DNA of 64,000 nucleotides from an uncultured Christensenellaceae bacterium (GTDB lineage Bacteria; Bacillota; Clostridia; Christensenellales; Borkfalkiaceae). The notes under the pieces are model-generated. The model had not been told where the DNA came from and made no database searches. It saw only the letters and a list, made by a program, of their open reading frames with translations. The DNA is taken from the NCBI GenBank assembly GCA_910586675.1, contig CAJUJO010000001.1, positions 87,917-151,916 on the forward strand, given 5' to 3'. A program made the position numbers and the translations under genes. The stretch's first letter is position 1, and every line of letters starts with the position of its first letter. This document shows positions 8,346 through 18,117 of this stretch, piece after piece.

Positions 8346-9125
8346 ATGGAAAAGAGGATAGCCGCCTTCGACGTCGGGGATAAGCGAATCGGGGTTGCGT
8401 TCAGCGACCCTTTCAACGAATACGCGATGCCCGGGGAGACCTATTTCCGCACGGGGAATTTTCGCGCGGACGTGGTCGCAGTCGCAAGGATTGCCGAGGA
8501 GCGGGGTGCGGGGCTTATCGTGTGCGGACTTCCCGTCAATTCCGACGGGAGCGGCAGCGTCCAGACGGAAAAGACGGCGCGGTTTATCGCCGCGTTAAGG
8601 GAAGAAACCTTTCTTCCCGTCGAAACGGAGGACGAGCGGTACACCACCTTAGAGGCGCGGCGCGACCAGACGGCGATGGGGATCAAGCGGGACAGGCGGA
8701 AGCAAAGCGTCGATTCGCTCGCCGCGGCGTATATCCTCGAAGGTTATCTTGCAAGGATGAAAAAGGAGAAATGCGACATGAGCATGAAAGAAGAAAACAA
8801 CGAATACGAAGAGGGCGACAATATCGTCGAACTTGTGGACGAAGAAGGCAAAACGCTCCGTTACGAGCACGTGGGAACCATTCAGTATAAGGGAGAATGG
8901 TACTGTTTCTTTACGCCCGAAAAGACGGCGGAAGAAGCGGACGAAGCCGATGACGAGGGCGAAGAGGTCGCTGTGTTCCGCCTTGTCGGAGACGAGGAGA
9001 ATGAGACGCTGGAAACCATCGAGGACGACGCTCTGCTCGACGAGGTGTTCGCCGAGTTCTGCAAGCAGTACGAGGACAGCGAGGACGCCGACGAAGCGCG
9101 CGCGCTCGAACCGGACGAGGAGTAA
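8346..9125 (+). CDS. ruvX: Holliday junction resolvase-like RuvX fused to a DUF1292 domain
   Basis: Residues 1-144 are a full RuvX/YqgF nuclease domain of RNase H fold: AFDVGDKRIGVAFSD with the first catalytic Asp, the VCGLPVNSDGS strand, the DERYTT motif and the final DSLAAAYILEGYL helix with the last Asp. In the family this protein acts in 16S rRNA 5'-end processing or recombination. Residues 145-259 match DUF1292 (NIVELVDEEGKTLRYEHVGT, then a long acidic part). In many Bacillota these are two adjacent genes; here they form one frame. An AAGGAG at 8763-8768 and ATG at 8778 (residue 145) inside the gene could also yield the DUF1292 protein alone. The in-frame extension to 8283 would lie upstream of the promoter and is rejected. 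Confidence 0.88.
   Translation: MEKRIAAFDVGDKRIGVAFSDPFNEYAMPGETYFRTGNFRADVVAVARIAEERGAGLIVCGLPVNSDGSGSVQTEKTARFIAALREETFLPVETEDERYTTLEARRDQTAMGIKRDRRKQSVDSLAAAYILEGYLARMKKEKCDMSMKEENNEYEEGDNIVELVDEEGKTLRYEHVGTIQYKGEWYCFFTPEKTAEEADEADDEGEEVAVFRLVGDEENETLETIEDDALLDEVFAEFCKQYEDSEDADEARALEPDEE
8763..8780 (+). promoter_or_regulatory. Internal ribosome binding site and start for a separate DUF1292 protein
   Basis: AAGGAG (8763-8768) stands 9 nt before an in-frame ATG (8778) exactly at the domain boundary of the ruvX-DUF1292 fusion. Initiation here would give a 115-residue DUF1292 protein. Confidence 0.6.
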
Positions 9126-9156
9126 AAGGAAAATTTTATAAAATCGGGCGCGGGGA

Positions 9157-9206
9157 TTGACATATCCCCGCGCTTGTCGTATACTGTTATTAAGAATAAT
9201 TCTCAA
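9157..9206 (+). promoter_or_regulatory. Promoter and Fur/PerR-like box of the Fur-family gene
   Basis: TTGACA (9157-9162), 17 nt, TATACT (9180-9185). Directly downstream is TTAAGAAT-A-ATTCTCAA (9190-9206), an 8-1-8 inverted repeat with one mismatch, resembling Fur/PerR boxes. Its position over the transcription start suggests autorepression. Confidence 0.75.
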
Positions 9207-9219
9207 TAGAAGGAAGGAT

Positions 9220-9612
9220 ATGGAACAGGGAACGACGCGCAATACCAAACAGAAGCGGGCGGTATACGCGGCGCTCTGCGCCCTCGGGCATCCTTCGGCG
9301 ACGGAAGTATACGATTACGTGAAGACGCGGGATCCGAAAATCAGCCGCGGCACCGTTTTTCGTGTGCTTCGCGCATTTTCCGAGGGCGGGCGCGCCGTAA
9401 AAATCCATATCGCGGGCAGCGACGATCGCTTCGATGCGACGCTTTTCCCGCACTGTCATGCCTATTGCCGTGTGTGCGGAAAGGTTAAAGACGTGTTCTC
9501 TCCCGCGCTCTCCGAAGCGTTGGAAAAGTCTTGCGCGGAAGATTTTACGGCAGAAACATTTGAGGCAGACTTTATCGGCGTTTGCGGCGACTGCCGGAGC
9601 AGGGAAAATTAA
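9220..9612 (+). CDS. Fur-family metal- or peroxide-responsive regulator
   Basis: A 130-residue Fur/PerR/Zur-type repressor. The N-terminal winged helix runs from NTKQKRAVYAALCALGHPSA through SRGTVFRVLRAFSEGG (recognition helix). The dimerisation domain has the PHCHAYCRVCGKV segment and a C-terminal CGDC, the two Cys pairs of the structural zinc site. Whether it senses iron, zinc or peroxide is not decided by the sequence; the DRFDATLFPHCHAYC region is closest to PerR. AAGGAAGG precedes the ATG at 9220; an earlier in-frame ATG at 9157 lies in the -35 box. A Fur-like box covers its own start region. Confidence 0.88.
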   Translation: MEQGTTRNTKQKRAVYAALCALGHPSATEVYDYVKTRDPKISRGTVFRVLRAFSEGGRAVKIHIAGSDDRFDATLFPHCHAYCRVCGKVKDVFSPALSEALEKSCAEDFTAETFEADFIGVCGDCRSREN

Positions 9613-9627
9613 TTAAAAAGCAAAGGG

Positions 9628-9660
9628 CGCGCCCGCGGAAATTCCGCGGGCGCGTTTTTG
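9628..9660 (+). terminator. Terminator after the Fur-family gene
   Basis: A 13-bp stem, CGCGCCCGCGGAA with TTCCGCGGGCGCG, followed by TTTTT. Confidence 0.9.
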
Positions 9661-9770
9661 TTTATAAAATTCCGATACAACATCTTGTGGTTAGGGGAAG
9701 GAACGGACACTATAAAATAAAAAAATTTTTGTTTTTTCTTAAAAATTTGTCATATAATTATATTACACAG

Positions 9771-9799
9771 TTGACAGATTGTCATAAAAATTATATACT
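9771..9799 (+). promoter_or_regulatory. Promoter of the giant repeat protein gene
   Basis: TTGACA (9771-9776), 17 nt, TATACT (9794-9799). TGACA-GAT-TGTCA (9772-9784) is a perfect 5-3-5 inverted repeat over the -35 box, a possible operator. The region 9663-9770 is AT-rich with no gene seen. Confidence 0.75.
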
Positions 9800-9837
9800 T
9801 ATGATATTACAAATTCTAAATTGAGGGATTTTCATCC

Positions 9838-12800
9838 ATGGTAAAAGGCAGTACGGCAATTGCAGTTGTCTTCGTCATGCTCGGCGCTACGGCGGTGGGC
9901 ATGTTTACGTCGACCGACGAAAAGCCCGTACTGGAAGCCAAAGAAGGCTGGGGCACCGTTTCATACGAAGTTCCGACGGACGGAAGCACGCCCGAAAGCC
10001 ACAGCGGATTGGAGAATATCGGATACATGGCGCGCCGCTTGAAGGAACAGCCCGAATGGTATTCCGAAATGCAGGGCGTCGTAAACACCGTCATTCGGCA
10101 GGACGTTTCCACGTTCAAGCAGTATTCCGACGGCGTGCTCATCTCTACGGATATTTCCAAATCTTCTATGATAAATACGGCGAAGCAGCTTTGTTACGTC
10201 GGCGATTCCGTGCTCTGGCGCGAGGCGGCGAAGGACGCCAGCGAGTGGAACGGCATCGATACGGAGTGGAAGTCGGGCGATCCGACTAAAATTTCCGTCG
10301 ACAGCTTCAAGACCAATTACGGGCTTCCCGCGACCGAGTTTTCCGTTTATATCCTCAACGAGGACACGGTTACTTCGTGGGGCGAGGTGAAAGTCAACGG
10401 CGACGGAACGTATACGCAGGATTTCGTCCTCAATCACGAAACGGACAAAGCACCCTTTTATTACCGCCAGCAGATGCTCAAAACGGGCGGGCTTTCCGCG
10501 TGGCCGGAATTTACCGAAATCAAAGTTTCTTATACGTTCGACGCGGCGTGGCAGGTTCTGAAATCGGAAATCAGCGAAGCGTACGGCGTTACGATGGGCC
10601 CCATCAATACGACCTGTACGGCGGCGTATACGACCCTCTATGAATACGGGACGGAGCGCTGTCGTTCGGGTGCTTACGACGAGTATTTTTGCAAATACGA
10701 AAACAAACCCGCGACCGAAGCGCCCGCGGATAATGCGCCGACTTCGGTCGGTTGCCTGACTTCGGCTTTCGGCAGCGTCCTTACCGGTCCCGCCGTGTTC
10801 GACGTGTCCATCGTGCTCAACGGCAAGCCGTTCAAAGGAACGGTGTACGCCGATATTGCGAATATGGAGATTCGCGCGGAGATCGGCGCGCTCCGCTTGT
10901 GGTATACGGACGGGGTTGCCTATCTTTCCTATGGCGGCGTGAGGGTGCGCATGAGCACGGACGAGTTGCTTGCGCTCGTCTCCGAATTGCTTCCTTCGGG
11001 CGGTACTGCTTCCGCTTTGGATACGGATGCGCTTTTGCGGCAGCTCGGCGCCGGAGAATTTACTTACGGGGAAGGCGCGGCGCGCTTAAAAGCCGAGCTT
11101 TCGCTCATGGGACTGAATCTTCCCGTGGAATTTTCCTTCCTGCTCGACGAGAACAACGCGGCTTCCCTCGAAAGCGTGAAGGCTTCCGTCAGTGTGAAAG
11201 GACTTATGCTCGACGCTTCTCTTACGTTCGGCGAGGAAGGGCTTCCCGCGTTGAGTGATGCGGATAAACGCTCGTTTACCGATCTTATGCCCTATGTCGA
11301 TTCGCTCGTCGGTCTTTTTAAGTCCGAATGGCTGAACGCGGAGATTTCCTATTCCGACGGCGGCGTTTATCTAAACGGAGACGTTGCGCTCTCTCTTCGC
11401 GGCGGGCAGGGGGCGGGCTTGCTCACCGTAGCAAGCGGCGCGGCTGCAAAAACGGTTTCGTTCGGTTTTACGGGCGGAAACGTTTATCTCAATCTCGACG
11501 GCGTGAAGGTGCGCGCAAATGCGCAAGAGGCTGTTGCGCTTGTCCTCGGTTCTCTCGATCTTCCCGCGGGCGGCGCGTTCAACCTCGGAAAGCTGCTGCA
11601 ATCGGTATTCGACGAGAGCTTCGCCGATAACTTCCTGTTAAGCGAAGCGGACGGAAGGCTTTCCGTCGCCGTAAAGGGCACGGAGCTTTTGCGTGCGCTG
11701 GGCTTGGAGTTCGCCCTCGGCGGGGTAAATTTAAGCGTTGCAAACGGCGAAGTTACGGCAAACGCGCTCGGCGCGAAGATAACGGTAAAACAGGGGAGCG
11801 CGGCGGCGGTCGATACCGACGGGTATACCGATATTCTTTCTTATGCAAATGCGCTGCTCGACTTGTTCAAAAACGATAACTTTGCGGCAGAACTTACCTA
11901 TACGGGAGAAAATTTTTCCGTTGCGGGAACGGTTCAAATCCGCAAGGAGGACTTTGCTGCAGCAGCGGAGATTGCCGTAACCGTCGGTGAAACGGTGAAA
12001 AATATTTCCGTACTCTATGCGGACGACGGCGTATATTTTGCGCTGGACGGCTTAAAAATTCAGGCGAGCGTTTCGGAAGCGTTCTCGCTGATTAAGGAAT
12101 TAGTCGGAACGGGAGCAAATGAGGACGGCTTACAAGCCGCGCTCGAAAAAATTCTTTCCCTCGATTTCTCCCGATTAATAGAGCTAAGAGAGGACGGCGG
12201 GCTTTCGGTAACGATAAAAGGCACGCAACTTTTGAACGCGCTCGGTGTGCAGTTTGCGCTCGGCGACGTCGTGCTCGGCATCCGCGCGGGAGAACTGACT
12301 GCGGAAGCGCTCGGCGCGCGCGTATCCCTTACGGCGGGCGAAGCGTTCTCCGCGCAGGTGGAAGGATACTATGCGGACGTCACGCCCGTGTTGAAAAAGA
12401 TTCCCGCAATCGTTCAGGCGGGCGCCGTTTCCTTCGGCGGACTTCTCGATATTACGCTCGGCGGCGCGGAAGTTACCTTCGACGTGAAGGAGGGCGCGCT
12501 TTCCTGGAAGGACGGCTTAAAATTCTATCTTGACGCGACGCTCTGCGTTCTCGGCACAAAGCACGATATCGCGCTTTATGCGGACAAAACGGGCGTTTCT
12601 TTTGCGTACGGCGCGGTCGGCGCGGCGTTTGCGTACGAAGAGCTTCCCGATCTTGAAAGCGCCTTCGTTGCGCTTTACAACAGAATCAAAGCCGTCGTCG
12701 ATACCGTCTCCGAAACGGAAACAAGTCCCATGCCCGCAATAAGCGGCATGAAGGATCTGCTCGCGCAGCTCGGCGCAGGCGCGCAGCTTACCGCGGCTCT

Positions 12801-15800
12801 GGAAACCGTCGATTTCGGGGCGCTCCTCGGTGCGGTCGAACTGTGCGAACCTAAATTAAATAAGGGCTTGCTTGCAATCGCGCTTGGCGGCGTTTATTTA
12901 GAGCTTGCCGACGAAACGGAAGAAGGCGGCTTTATCGGCGGCGTCGTGCGGTATAAATCGGATAAATTCTCCCTTTCGGGCGAAGTGCATTTTATCGCGC
13001 CTTCCACCGATTGGAGGTTCCCTTCCATGCCGGAAATTTCCTATCTCGGCGTTGCCGACTTTGCCGAGCTGTTCGATTACGTCGGCGCGGCGGCGGAGCT
13101 GGTTACGGAAAACGAACTTGCGTTCGGGATCAATGCCACGGTTGCGGCGAGCGATGCGGAAAAATACCCCGACGGCGTGAAGTACGACGTTTCTGCGAAA
13201 TTGGAATACTCCTCGGGCGGACGCTTCCCCGCGCATCTCGACCTTACGAACAAAAACTTCTATCTCGATTCCGGGCTGTATCTGCACGCGGAAGTCGATC
13301 TTGCGCCGAGAAACAGCGCGGACGATGGATTCTTCTTGGAGCTCTATTTGCTCGATCAAAATCCCGACGGCACGCAGGACGGCACGCTCGATTTTTACGT
13401 TACCGTTTCCCGCTTTGCAAAGGGCGCGAATAACAGTGATCCGCTCAAACTGTACGCGCCTGCGGACGAAATCATGACGCTTGTTTCCGCTCTTACGGCT
13501 GCGCTCGGCGTAGATAACGATTTTGTAAACGGCATTCTCGTGAGCAAATGGCTGGACGCGGAAACGGCGGATCAGCTCCGCGCGCTGGGCGCAAGTCTTA
13601 TCGACTCGACGGGATTGAAGGATATTTTCGACAAACTGTTCGGCGGCGCGGGCGCGCAAATCGCGGGTCTCTTTACGGCGGAAGGCAAAGCTGCGGGCGA
13701 AGGCAGAAACGGTCTGTTCAAGGAAGTTTCCCTGAACGCGTCCGAAGCGGGCGGGAGCTTGAAAATCGTACTCGATTCTTCCGCGATTTACGGCGTGGAA
13801 ATGCCCGCGGATATTACGCTTTCCGTCAGGAAGGCGGCGGGCGAGCGCGGCTCTTATCTCACGGGCTTGTTGCTCGGTAACGTTTACGGCGACAAAACCG
13901 CGGCGGAAAGGACGGACGTCGCGCTTGAAATTTCCCGTTCGTGCGCACGTATCGCGCCCGCGATAGCGGGATATACGAATGCCGAAGGAATCGATTCTCT
14001 GTTAAAGGCCATCGTCAATTCCGCGACGCACGTTTTGAAAAACGAACAGGGCGAAATTATTTACGGTGCGGACGGACACAGAAAGTACGAACTGAACGAA
14101 CAGTTCTATATCGACGGCGAAATCAAGGTCAGCGCAGGCGTCAGCGCGACGGTAAAGGTGCGCGGGCTCTCCGTCCGCGTCGACAAAGACAATCGTATCT
14201 CCGCCGATTTCGGAATTTCTTACGATAAAGTTACGGGCATCATCAAAGCCAAGTCGGAGCTCGATCTGACAATGAAAGACGGTATGGTGTACATGAAGCG
14301 CGTCGCCGAAGCCAAGGGTGCGCCCGAGGTGATTTACCGCGCGATGCCGCTCGAAAACTTCATGTCCGATATTTTAGAACAGCTCATCTTTATTTTCAAT
14401 TTCGACGATTTGATTGCCAATACCATCAGAAGCAGCAGTTCGGGCGGTTCATCGCAGCCTGTGGGCGAAGTACAAGATTTCGGCGCGCTGATGAAGACCT
14501 ATCTCTCCTCCTATTCGCACGGTAAGACCGAGAGCGGAAACGACGTTTGGAACGTTGCGCTCAACGGCGCCGGCATTTCAGGCGGTTTGCTCGGCGATAT
14601 TAATATCGGGCTTTCCGCCGACAAGGAGAATGCGCTTCGTAACCTTTCCGTCTTGACCAAACTGTATTCCGTCGTAACCGTCAAGGGCGAGCTTGCGTTC
14701 CGCAATCCCTGCAACGTGTGGGATAAGGGCGTAACCGATAAGACGACGGATATTCACGGCGTGCTGGAAGAGGGGCTCGGCAAAGCGCTGCGCGAAGTCG
14801 ACTGGACGCAGACGACCTGCGTGGAAGGGGAGCTGAAAGAATTGTTCTTCGTCGTGGACGGCGAGGACGCGGGTAAACAGTCGGTCGTCGTCGGCAAGAA
14901 CGGAGAACTGTACGCCGACGTGCGCTATCCCGATTTGAGCGCGTATGAAGAAAAGCAAGGTTATACGCTTTGCTGGACGAAGAAAATCGACGAGGAATCT
15001 TTCGCTGCCAACGCGACTGCTTACGCCTCCTATGTGCCGAACGTTTACAACGTAACGCTGGAAAGCATCCGTCCGCTTGACGGATATACATATGACGAAG
15101 GCAAAGGCGTATGGGCGTATTCGTTCCCGTATACCTACGGCACGGAACTGAGCCTTCCCGCGCAGTCGGCAGATGATAAAGAGATGCGCGTATCCGCGTT
15201 CGTCGACGGCGACGGAGCTGTTGTTACCGGTGCGGAAATTCTTTCCGATACCGTTCTCACGGCGGTTTGGGAATATATCGACTATACGGTTACATACGTT
15301 GCGGACGGAGAAACGCTCTTTGTTCAGACGGCGCATTTCGGCGATAAGCTGCAATTGCCCGCCGCGCCCGAAAAGCAGGGATATACCTTTGCGGGTTGGA
15401 GCGCAAGCGGCGCCGTTACGGGAAATATGACCGTTGCCGCGCAGTATGCTCCCATGACCTTCCTCGTAACGCTCACGAGCGAGAAACCAGCCGAAGGGTT
15501 TGCTCCCGCGGAGAGCGGATACAAAGCCTCCTTCGCGTATACTTACGGCGAAACGGTTTCGCTTCCCGTCGGCGCGGAATACGACGGTTATTTCCTCGCC
15601 GCCTTCGTAGACGCGCAAGGCAATTCCTATACGGAACTCAAAAATATTCTCAGAGACGTCGAGCTTGCCGCCAAATGGGAAGCCGTCGGCTACAAGGTTA
15701 CGTTTGCGGCGGACGGCGTTGTCGTCGGAACGCGCAACTTCCTTGCGGGCGAGAGTATTTCTTCGCGCGGCGATCTTCCCCCCGTGCCCGAAAAGGCGGG

Positions 15801-17760
15801 CTACACGGGCGAGTGGAATATTTCCGAAGATACGGTCAATTCCGATATGACGGTAAACGCCGTCTATACGCCGAATACGTATCGCGTAACGCTCGTCAGC
15901 GAGCATGCGCTCAATGGCTTTACGGCGGACGAGCGGGGCTTCGTCAAGACGTTCGATTACGTTTACGGTTCGTCTGCAATCGTGTTGGATTCCGCTCTGA
16001 AAATTCCCTGTTACGATTTCGGCGGCTACTACACGATGAAAAACGGTGCGGGCGAACGGATTACGAAAATCGAAAATATTCTCTCCGATACCGCTTTGTA
16101 TCTGCATTGGACGGACAACACCGTTGCGGTGAAACTGTACAGCGACGTTGCATTCGACGGCGCGGACGGAAAGGACGCGAAGGGTTATTATAAAAGGGTT
16201 TTGTTTAACGACGATTATACGTTGAATTATGCGCCCGCCGCGGCCGGCTATCAGACGCTCGGCTGGTGGACGGAGCAGGGCGGCGCATGGAGCGCTGTTT
16301 CCGACGTGAAAGCGCTCGACGGGGCGGAACTCTGGGCGCTTTGGATCAAGGACATTACCGTGAACGTAACGGAATTTTACACCAACTCGTTTATGGGCAG
16401 CTTCCTGCGCTATAACGTCGGCGGAAATTACACGGGCGGAACGGTTTACGGTCTCAATAGTGAAAAAATAGCCGATGCGATCGGCTTGAAAGGGGAAACC
16501 ACCGTCCTGTATCAGGCGATTCTCGAGAGCGGCAAATCAGATAATTTCTCGGGCGGTTCCGACTATCCCGTGGAGGGCAACTTCTTCAAGCGCACGGAAA
16601 TGAATCACGGAAATACCGTCCTCGGCGATCCTCCCGTATACGGCGGCGCGGCAATCACGCGCAAGTTTACGGCAAACGGAAAGACGGTTACGACGAGCGC
16701 GAAAAATTATATCTCTCTTGCAAGCTATAAGGTGATTTACCTCGACGAAGAGGGCAATCAGCTTCTTGCAATCGAAAACGTGCATAACGGTTATTATCAA
16801 AAGACGACGCTCGGCTCCCTCGGCGCACCCGACATTCCCGTCAAGCGCGGACACACGGGCGCATGGTCTCTCCCTGCGGAAACGCAGGTAAATTCCGACC
16901 TTACCGTCCACGCAATGTACACGGCGAACGTGTACGGCGTAACGTTTACGAGCGAAAGCGCGGCGGAAGGCTGGGAGGAAGAGAACGGCGCGTATGCGCT
17001 GCGCGTGCAGATGGCGTACGGCGCGGCGGTATCCTACTACGCGGGCGGAACGCTGTTTGCAAGCGCTTCCGTGAGCGACGGAACGAATGTGTTCGCGCTT
17101 CCCGAAATTCCCGTATGGAACGGCAAGGAAGGCGCTTGGACGCAGATTTCCGTAAGCGAACGCGGCGCGGAGTTTTATGCCGAGTATCCGCTCGACAGCG
17201 TCGTCTATTCCAGCGAAATAACCTTTACTTATAACGGCGCGAAGTACGATTCCTACCGTCAGCAGTACGAGGGCGAATACTCGCTCATCACGCCCGTTGC
17301 AGAGGGGTATACCTTCCTTGGCTGGTACGATAAAAACGATGGCTGGAAGCGCGTGGAAAAGCTGTCGCCTACGGCGGACGCGGGCGTTACGGAGGTAGAA
17401 GCGCTTTGGATTTCCGATGCGAAGGTTTCGGTGAGCGGAAGCCGTGATTTTAAGTGGGGAACGGTGAAGTATAACCATCGGATCGGAGCAGAGCTTACGG
17501 GCGGCGTTCTCGTCGGCGCGTTTGCGGACGAGGCGGAAATATCCGTTTCCTACCGCTATTACGTAAGCAACAATACCGGCTTCGATTCCGCGGCGTTAAG
17601 CAACGACAGAACCAACGTATTTACGGAATACCGTTCTTCGGACGAATACACCCATCTGTCCGCCAGCAAAAATTATGGGCATGCCGTTGCGACGGTTACC
17701 TATACGTACGGAGATATGACCTTTACCACAGGCGAGGTTCACGGCTATACGGCATACTAA
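9838..17760 (+). CDS. Giant secreted protein with four ~187-residue repeats and InlB-type repeats
   Basis: A 2640-residue extracellular protein. Residues 4-22 form an export signal (TAIAVVFVMLGATAVGMF). Residues 1-300 are unassigned. From about 320 to 1075 a unit of about 187 residues occurs four times; each has a strand such as GVAYLSYGGVRVR, NVYLNLDGVKVRA, GVYFALDGLKIQA or GVSFAYGAVGAAF (nt 10912, 11479, 12029, 12589). In copies 2 and 3 this is followed by a KGTELLRALGLEFALG-type block. About 1080-1670 is less regular and includes a Ser/Gly linker near 1530. From about 1680 to the end come six to eight InlB B-type (Listeria-Bacteroides) repeats, with motifs such as PEKQGYTFAGWS and VAEGYTFLGWYDKNDGW. 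No LPxTG or other anchor is visible at the C-terminus. A role in adhesion or surface structure is inference. The only upstream signal is a strong promoter. Confidence 0.85.
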   Translation: MVKGSTAIAVVFVMLGATAVGMFTSTDEKPVLEAKEGWGTVSYEVPTDGSTPESHSGLENIGYMARRLKEQPEWYSEMQGVVNTVIRQDVSTFKQYSDGVLISTDISKSSMINTAKQLCYVGDSVLWREAAKDASEWNGIDTEWKSGDPTKISVDSFKTNYGLPATEFSVYILNEDTVTSWGEVKVNGDGTYTQDFVLNHETDKAPFYYRQQMLKTGGLSAWPEFTEIKVSYTFDAAWQVLKSEISEAYGVTMGPINTTCTAAYTTLYEYGTERCRSGAYDEYFCKYENKPATEAPADNAPTSVGCLTSAFGSVLTGPAVFDVSIVLNGKPFKGTVYADIANMEIRAEIGALRLWYTDGVAYLSYGGVRVRMSTDELLALVSELLPSGGTASALDTDALLRQLGAGEFTYGEGAARLKAELSLMGLNLPVEFSFLLDENNAASLESVKASVSVKGLMLDASLTFGEEGLPALSDADKRSFTDLMPYVDSLVGLFKSEWLNAEISYSDGGVYLNGDVALSLRGGQGAGLLTVASGAAAKTVSFGFTGGNVYLNLDGVKVRANAQEAVALVLGSLDLPAGGAFNLGKLLQSVFDESFADNFLLSEADGRLSVAVKGTELLRALGLEFALGGVNLSVANGEVTANALGAKITVKQGSAAAVDTDGYTDILSYANALLDLFKNDNFAAELTYTGENFSVAGTVQIRKEDFAAAAEIAVTVGETVKNISVLYADDGVYFALDGLKIQASVSEAFSLIKELVGTGANEDGLQAALEKILSLDFSRLIELREDGGLSVTIKGTQLLNALGVQFALGDVVLGIRAGELTAEALGARVSLTAGEAFSAQVEGYYADVTPVLKKIPAIVQAGAVSFGGLLDITLGGAEVTFDVKEGALSWKDGLKFYLDATLCVLGTKHDIALYADKTGVSFAYGAVGAAFAYEELPDLESAFVALYNRIKAVVDTVSETETSPMPAISGMKDLLAQLGAGAQLTAALETVDFGALLGAVELCEPKLNKGLLAIALGGVYLELADETEEGGFIGGVVRYKSDKFSLSGEVHFIAPSTDWRFPSMPEISYLGVADFAELFDYVGAAAELVTENELAFGINATVAASDAEKYPDGVKYDVSAKLEYSSGGRFPAHLDLTNKNFYLDSGLYLHAEVDLAPRNSADDGFFLELYLLDQNPDGTQDGTLDFYVTVSRFAKGANNSDPLKLYAPADEIMTLVSALTAALGVDNDFVNGILVSKWLDAETADQLRALGASLIDSTGLKDIFDKLFGGAGAQIAGLFTAEGKAAGEGRNGLFKEVSLNASEAGGSLKIVLDSSAIYGVEMPADITLSVRKAAGERGSYLTGLLLGNVYGDKTAAERTDVALEISRSCARIAPAIAGYTNAEGIDSLLKAIVNSATHVLKNEQGEIIYGADGHRKYELNEQFYIDGEIKVSAGVSATVKVRGLSVRVDKDNRISADFGISYDKVTGIIKAKSELDLTMKDGMVYMKRVAEAKGAPEVIYRAMPLENFMSDILEQLIFIFNFDDLIANTIRSSSSGGSSQPVGEVQDFGALMKTYLSSYSHGKTESGNDVWNVALNGAGISGGLLGDINIGLSADKENALRNLSVLTKLYSVVTVKGELAFRNPCNVWDKGVTDKTTDIHGVLEEGLGKALREVDWTQTTCVEGELKELFFVVDGEDAGKQSVVVGKNGELYADVRYPDLSAYEEKQGYTLCWTKKIDEESFAANATAYASYVPNVYNVTLESIRPLDGYTYDEGKGVWAYSFPYTYGTELSLPAQSADDKEMRVSAFVDGDGAVVTGAEILSDTVLTAVWEYIDYTVTYVADGETLFVQTAHFGDKLQLPAAPEKQGYTFAGWSASGAVTGNMTVAAQYAPMTFLVTLTSEKPAEGFAPAESGYKASFAYTYGETVSLPVGAEYDGYFLAAFVDAQGNSYTELKNILRDVELAAKWEAVGYKVTFAADGVVVGTRNFLAGESISSRGDLPPVPEKAGYTGEWNISEDTVNSDMTVNAVYTPNTYRVTLVSEHALNGFTADERGFVKTFDYVYGSSAIVLDSALKIPCYDFGGYYTMKNGAGERITKIENILSDTALYLHWTDNTVAVKLYSDVAFDGADGKDAKGYYKRVLFNDDYTLNYAPAAAGYQTLGWWTEQGGAWSAVSDVKALDGAELWALWIKDITVNVTEFYTNSFMGSFLRYNVGGNYTGGTVYGLNSEKIADAIGLKGETTVLYQAILESGKSDNFSGGSDYPVEGNFFKRTEMNHGNTVLGDPPVYGGAAITRKFTANGKTVTTSAKNYISLASYKVIYLDEEGNQLLAIENVHNGYYQKTTLGSLGAPDIPVKRGHTGAWSLPAETQVNSDLTVHAMYTANVYGVTFTSESAAEGWEEENGAYALRVQMAYGAAVSYYAGGTLFASASVSDGTNVFALPEIPVWNGKEGAWTQISVSERGAEFYAEYPLDSVVYSSEITFTYNGAKYDSYRQQYEGEYSLITPVAEGYTFLGWYDKNDGWKRVEKLSPTADAGVTEVEALWISDAKVSVSGSRDFKWGTVKYNHRIGAELTGGVLVGAFADEAEISVSYRYYVSNNTGFDSAALSNDRTNVFTEYRSSDEYTHLSASKNYGHAVATVTYTYGDMTFTTGEVHGYTAY

Positions 17761-17764
17761 AGGA

Positions 17765-17792
17765 AAAGCGGAAGGAAATTTCCGCTTTTTTT
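17765..17792 (+). terminator. Terminator after the giant gene
   Basis: AAAGCGGAA pairs with TTCCGCTTT, then a T run. Confidence 0.85.
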
Positions 17793-17804
17793 GTATCATT
17801 TTGC

Positions 17805-17833
17805 TTGCGTTTATGCGTAAAATATGGTAATAT
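17805..17833 (+). promoter_or_regulatory. Promoter of the leuA T-box transcript
   Basis: TTGCGT (17805-17810), 17 nt, TAATAT (17828-17833), just upstream of the T-box RNA. Confidence 0.65.
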
Positions 17834-17841
17834 TATCGTAT

Positions 17842-18088
17842 AAATGCATAGAAGCGGAATAGTAACGCGTTCTTACCCTTTCAGAGAGCTGCCGTTTGGT
17901 GCGAGGCGGCGGAGAATGCGCGCGAACTCGCCGCGGAGCAGTCCGCCCGAACGGAAGTAAGGCGGAACGGCGGCTCTCCGTTATGGAGGCGGGATACGGA
18001 AGTATCCGTAAAGGGGCGGAATGTTTTCCGCAACGGGAGTGGTACCGCGCTTTTTGCGTCTCTTGGCATCAAGGGGCGCGTTTTTTAT
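17842..18088 (+). ncRNA. Leucine T-box riboswitch upstream of leuA
   Basis: Hallmarks of a tRNA-sensing T-box leader are visible: an AGAGAGCTG element near 17883, a specifier segment GAACTCG with the codon CTC (17927-17929, Leu), and the T-box sequence AACGGGAGTGGTACCGCG (18032-18049). It ends in a terminator with stem GCGTCTCTT (18056-18064) and AAGGGGCGC (18071-18079) and six T. Uncharged tRNA-Leu would pair with CTC and with the TGGT of the T-box and allow read-through into leuA. The promoter is TTGCGT-17-TAATAT just upstream. Confidence 0.93.
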
Positions 18089-18117
18089 ACGGCGGCGGCA
18101 GAGAAGGAGAACGGAAC

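Noticed and set aside
14578..16107. A 509-codon minus-strand frame inside the giant gene
   Set aside because: It is antisense to InlB-type repeats, Arg-rich, with no start signal; explained by codon bias of the plus strand.
17896..18117. N-terminal extension of leuA
   Set aside because: These codons lie in the T-box leader and terminator; the ribosome site at 18104 and family length support the start at 18118.
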